DNA of 7,687 nucleotides, taken from the NCBI GenBank assembly GCA_017381395.1, contig JAFOCH010000020.1:1-7687 (forward strand), written 5' to 3'. The notes below the pieces were generated by a model, which worked only from the letters and a program-made list of their open reading frames with translations, was not told the origin of the DNA and did not search any database. Below, piece by piece: positions 4,886-7,687 of this stretch (positions within the stretch are counted from its first letter, which is position 1; every line of letters starts with the position of its first letter). A program made the position numbers and the translations under genes. This DNA comes from Clostridia bacterium. Lineage in GTDB: Bacteria > Bacillota > Clostridia > Oscillospirales > Acutalibacteraceae.

Positions 4886-5170
4886 ATGAGCAATTGGCAT
4901 AATAAAAGCACAGACGAGCTGTGCGAAGCATTATTATCACTTAAAACAAAGGACGAAATCTATGCCTTTTTAGAGGACGTATGTACCATAAAGGAGGCAC
5001 TCGATATTTCACAGCGTCTGTCGGTAGCAAAGATGCTTGACGAAGGCATTAGTTATGCCAAAATTACCGCAAGTACAGGAGCCAGCACCGCTACAATTAG
5101 CCGCGTAAGCAAATGCCTTGAATATGGCACAGGCGGATATAAGATAGTTATCGAAAGAGGAAAAAAGTAA
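4886..5170 (+). CDS. yerC: YerC/YecD family TrpR-related regulator, probable histidine repressor (HisR-like), 94 aa
   Basis: This is a small all-helical DNA-binding protein of the TrpR superfamily. The family core is visible: ELCEALLSLKTKDEIYAFLEDVCTIKEALDISQRL (about 11-45), then the helix-turn-helix ISYAKITASTGASTATISRVSKCLEYG (about 55-82), and a basic tail ending ERGKK. Length is typical (about 95-105 aa). GGAGG lies 5 bases before the ATG at 4886; a TTG at 4874 overlaps this binding site and is not the start. The stop is one base before the hisZ ATG, so the gene is translationally linked to the his operon. Comparative genomics has proposed TrpR-family proteins (HisR) as histidine-responsive repressors in Firmicutes, and the position fits autoregulation. 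The effector, presumably histidine, is inferred. Confidence 0.92.
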   Translation: MSNWHNKSTDELCEALLSLKTKDEIYAFLEDVCTIKEALDISQRLSVAKMLDEGISYAKITASTGASTATISRVSKCLEYGTGGYKIVIERGKK

Positions 5171-5171
5171 T

Positions 5172-6263
5172 ATGAATAACATTTTACGTAGCGAAGAAAA
5201 GGCGATTTTTGCCCTTCGTACACTTTACCAGCAGTATGGCTATATGCCATTTAAAATGAGCAAGTTTGAGGAATACGAGTTTTATATTCAGAACAAGGAT
5301 TTTCTCGTCAGCGACCGTATCATTTCCTTTAACGATACCAATGGAAAGCTCCTCGCGTTAAAGCCGGACGTTACCCTTTCCATTATCAAAAACGGCGAGG
5401 ACAAGCCGGGCGAAAAGCAAAAGGTTTGTTACAACGAGAATGTATATCGCGTTTCGGATAATACCCATCAGTTTAAGGAAATTATGCAGACGGGTATTGA
5501 ATGTATTGGCGAAATCGACCTTTACGACCTGTACGAAATGGTTATGCTCGCGTCAAAGAGTCTTTCGCTCATTTCGGATAATTTTGTTATCGAAATTTCG
5601 CATTTGGGACTTATTTCCGCCCTTCTAGAAGATGCCTGCCAGAACAATAATTTCAAGCAGGAAGCACTGAAATACATAGCAGAAAAAAATTCGCACGATT
5701 TGATAAATACATTTGACCGATACGAAATCGCCGACGAAAACAGAGAGCGCATTTTAAAGCTTATCTCGGTTTACGGCGAGAGAAAATCGGTAATAGCTCA
5801 AATTGAGCCGAGCTTAAAGGGTGTAGCCGACGAATGCTTAGCTGAGTTAAAGGCATTGTCCGATATGCTCGACGCTCTGCCGTTTGGTGATAAAATTCTT
5901 TTTGACTTCTCGACGGTTAACGACACAAACTATTATAACGGAATTGTTTTCCGCGGCTTTATTTCGGGCATTTCTCAGAGCGTTTTGACGGGCGGTCAGT
6001 ACGACAACCTGCTCAAAAAGATGAAGAGAACTTCGGGGGCAGTCGGCTTTGCGATTTATCTCGACCTGCTTGACGAGATGCCCACCGACCGTGCTGAATA
6101 CGACGTTGACGTGGTGATAATTTACGACCAAAATACCGATAAATGCCGCCTTGCTGAAATGGTGGAAAAGACGGTCGGCGAGAATAAAACCGTATCGGTG
6201 CAGAGCGACGACAACACAAATATTCGCTGCAAGCAGATAATTGATTTGAGAAAGGAAGGATAA
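5172..6263 (+). CDS. hisZ: ATP phosphoribosyltransferase regulatory subunit HisZ (363 aa)
   Basis: HisZ is a histidyl-tRNA-synthetase paralogue that no longer charges tRNA. It binds short-form HisG, activates it and gives it histidine feedback sensitivity in the cytosol. The class II synthetase core is clear: LALKPDVTLSI (61-71), motif-2-like YR then EIMQTGIECIG (92-113), DFSTVNDTNYYNGIVFRGF (245-263), TGGQYDNLL (273-281) and SGAVGFAIYLD (288-298). After that only about 65 residues remain, a reduced version of the HisRS C-terminal domain, as is usual for HisZ. The ATG is one base past the regulator's stop, with AAAGAGG about 11 bases upstream, and hisG follows after 4 bases. The adjacent short HisG confirms it is HisZ and not HisRS. 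Confidence 0.97.
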   Translation: MNNILRSEEKAIFALRTLYQQYGYMPFKMSKFEEYEFYIQNKDFLVSDRIISFNDTNGKLLALKPDVTLSIIKNGEDKPGEKQKVCYNENVYRVSDNTHQFKEIMQTGIECIGEIDLYDLYEMVMLASKSLSLISDNFVIEISHLGLISALLEDACQNNNFKQEALKYIAEKNSHDLINTFDRYEIADENRERILKLISVYGERKSVIAQIEPSLKGVADECLAELKALSDMLDALPFGDKILFDFSTVNDTNYYNGIVFRGFISGISQSVLTGGQYDNLLKKMKRTSGAVGFAIYLDLLDEMPTDRAEYDVDVVIIYDQNTDKCRLAEMVEKTVGENKTVSVQSDDNTNIRCKQIIDLRKEG

Positions 6264-6267
6264 GAGA

Positions 6268-6897
6268 ATGCTTAACGTTGCCTTGCCAAAGGGACGCCTC
6301 GGCGAAAAGGTTTATGCCATGTTTGAGGCGGCCGGCTTTGAATGTCCTTCCATAAAGGAAAATAACCGAAAGCTGATATTCGAAAATGAGGAAAAGCAGG
6401 TTCGCTATTTTTGGGTAAAGCCGTCGGACGTAGCCATTTATGTTGAGCGCGGGGCGGCCGACATCGGCGTTGCGGGAAAGGATATCCTGCTCGAATACAA
6501 TCCCGATATTTACGAGCTTTTGGATCTCAATTTAGGAAAGTGCAGAATGGCGGTAGCGGCACCCGACGACTTTTACGACGACGGAAACAGAAGGTTAAAG
6601 GTCGCGACCAAATTCACTAATATCGCCGCCGATTACTATGCCTCGATTGGACGCGAAATTGATATAATCAAGCTCAACGGCTCAATCGAAATTGCCCCGA
6701 TTTTAAAACTGTCGGACGTTATCGTTGACATTGTCGAAACGGGAACAACACTTAAAGAAAACAATCTGTCGGTAAAAAGTACCATTGTCCCCATCAGCGC
6801 TCGTCTCATTGCAAATAAATCGAGCTTCAAGTTTAAAGGAACCCAAATTGAAAAAATCGTTCAGTCGATAAGAGAACAGGTGAAAGCAAATGATTAA
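6268..6897 (+). CDS. hisG: ATP phosphoribosyltransferase catalytic subunit HisG, short form (209 aa)
   Basis: HisG catalyses the first, committed step of histidine synthesis: ATP plus PRPP gives phosphoribosyl-ATP and pyrophosphate. Visible family features are MLNVALPKGRLGEKV at the N-terminus, VERGAADIGVAGKDIL (59-74), KVATKFTNIAADYY (111-124), KLNGSIEIAPILKLSDVIVD (135-154) and the PRPP-binding loop ETGTTLKENNL (157-167). At 209 residues it lacks the C-terminal ACT-like regulatory domain of long HisG, so it depends on HisZ, encoded just upstream, for activity and feedback control. AGGAAGGA lies 7 bases before the ATG. Its last 8 bases overlap hisD, indicating coupled translation. Confidence 0.98.
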   Translation: MLNVALPKGRLGEKVYAMFEAAGFECPSIKENNRKLIFENEEKQVRYFWVKPSDVAIYVERGAADIGVAGKDILLEYNPDIYELLDLNLGKCRMAVAAPDDFYDDGNRRLKVATKFTNIAADYYASIGREIDIIKLNGSIEIAPILKLSDVIVDIVETGTTLKENNLSVKSTIVPISARLIANKSSFKFKGTQIEKIVQSIREQVKAND

Positions 6898-7687
6898 GAT
6901 TTACAATTACGGCGAGGTTTCGAATGACGAAATTTTTGCCCGTGATAATATCGACGCCGGGGTTGCCGACGTCGTAACCGAAATAATTGATAACGTAATA
7001 ACCAATGGTGACAAGGCGCTTTTTGAGTATTCAAAAAAATTTGACCGAGCCGATTTGACCGCTCTCGAGGTCACCGCCGACGAAATTGACGAGGCGATTG
7101 CCTCTGTTTCACCCGAATTTATCGAAATTATCCGCGAAGCCGCCAATAATATCCGTGCCTTTCACGAAAAGCAGGTCAGAAACAGCTTTATCCTCAATGA
7201 AAAGGACGGCGTTGTAACGGGTCAAAAGATTATCCCGATCGAAAAGGTCGGCTTGTACGTACCGGGCGGCACGGCGGCATATCCGTCCACTGTTTTGATG
7301 GATAGCATCCCCGCCAAAATAGCCGGCTGTAACGAAATTGTTATGGTTACACCGCCGAGCAGTGACGGAAAGGTAAACTCCGTTATTTTGGCGGCGGCAA
7401 AGATTGCGGGAGTCGACCGCATTTTTAAGGTTGGCGGAGCTCAAGCAGTAGCCGCCCTTGCCTACGGTACCGAAAGCGTGCCAAAAGTTGATAAAATTGT
7501 CGGACCCTGTAATGCATACGTTGCCGAGGCAAAAAATCAGGTGTTCGGCAAGGTGTCGATTGATATGATCGCAGGACCGAGCGAAATCCTCGTTGTAGCC
7601 GACTCGACCAGCAATCCAAAGTTTGTTGCCGCCGATTTACTTTCCCAGGCCGAGCATGATAAAATGGCAAGTGCCGTTCTCGTTACC
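6890..7687 (+). CDS. hisD: Histidinol dehydrogenase HisD, N-terminal 266 residues, runs off the window
   Basis: HisD oxidises L-histidinol to L-histidine in two NAD-dependent steps using a zinc ion. The frame is open to the last base, 266 of roughly 430 codons. Features: an N-terminal helical region, KVGLYVPGGTAAYPSTVLM (119-137), FKVGGAQAVAALAYGTESVP (179-198), KIVGPCNAYVAEAKNQVFG (202-220), IDMIAGPSEILVVAD (224-238) and DLLSQAEHDK (249-258), whose Gln253 and His256 match zinc ligands. The later Asp and His ligands lie beyond the window. The ATG overlaps the end of hisG by 8 bases (ATGATTAA), a classic coupling overlap. One oddity: the normally GPGN turn reads GPCN, with Cys207 at 7508-7510. 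hisB or hisC and the rest of the operon are expected to follow. Confidence 0.97.
   Translation, partial: MIKIYNYGEVSNDEIFARDNIDAGVADVVTEIIDNVITNGDKALFEYSKKFDRADLTALEVTADEIDEAIASVSPEFIEIIREAANNIRAFHEKQVRNSFILNEKDGVVTGQKIIPIEKVGLYVPGGTAAYPSTVLMDSIPAKIAGCNEIVMVTPPSSDGKVNSVILAAAKIAGVDRIFKVGGAQAVAALAYGTESVPKVDKIVGPCNAYVAEAKNQVFGKVSIDMIAGPSEILVVADSTSNPKFVAADLLSQAEHDKMASAVLVT

Overview
The window looks like chromosome from a spore-forming, low-to-moderate GC Firmicute of the Clostridia, probably a gut-type Oscillospirales/Ruminococcaceae relative. That placement is inferred from the gene families (spoVAD, the short HisG with HisZ, a YerC-type TrpR-family regulator, DUF6512 and DUF6774-like proteins) and from AAGGAG-type ribosome binding sites and sigma-A promoters. 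I see no insertion sequence, phage gene, tRNA, rRNA or CRISPR array, and no gene-free stretch longer than about 180 bases.

Layout, left to right. (1) The 3' end of groEL on the + strand, closed by a perfectly symmetric hairpin that also serves the converging gene. (2) A two-gene minus-strand operon of membrane proteins that each begin with a CxxC-x10-CxxC zinc ribbon (1940 down to 721), with a sigma-A-like promoter at 1990-2018. (3) A minus-strand group of three genes (3576 down to 2100): a DUF6512-type membrane protein, a 58-residue Cys-containing small protein, and a YetF/DUF421 membrane protein. It ends in a terminator at 2060-2092. (4) spoVAD on the minus strand, alone, with its own terminator and an upstream sequence resembling a forespore (sigma-G/F) promoter. 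(5) Diverging from spoVAD, the start of a + strand histidine operon: a YerC/HisR regulator, hisZ, hisG and the first 266 codons of hisD, behind a near-consensus sigma-A promoter.

How they work together. HisZ and short HisG form the hetero-oligomeric ATP phosphoribosyltransferase that opens histidine synthesis, and HisD performs the last two steps. The TrpR-family protein encoded first is the likely local repressor. A tandem CATTAGCG repeat over the expected transcription start is a candidate operator. On the other side, spoVAD (a dipicolinic-acid-binding protein of the spore inner membrane) is followed on the same strand by a DUF421 protein. DUF421 proteins also occur in the spoVA2mob heat-resistance operons of bacilli, so the stretch from 2100 to 4702 may be a small spore-membrane neighbourhood, although the internal terminator argues for at least two transcription units.

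The least familiar parts are the orphan spoVAD plus DUF6512/58-aa/DUF421 cluster, the 58-aa gene with a hairpin over its ribosome binding site, and the repeated ATTAGCG elements between spoVAD and the his operon.
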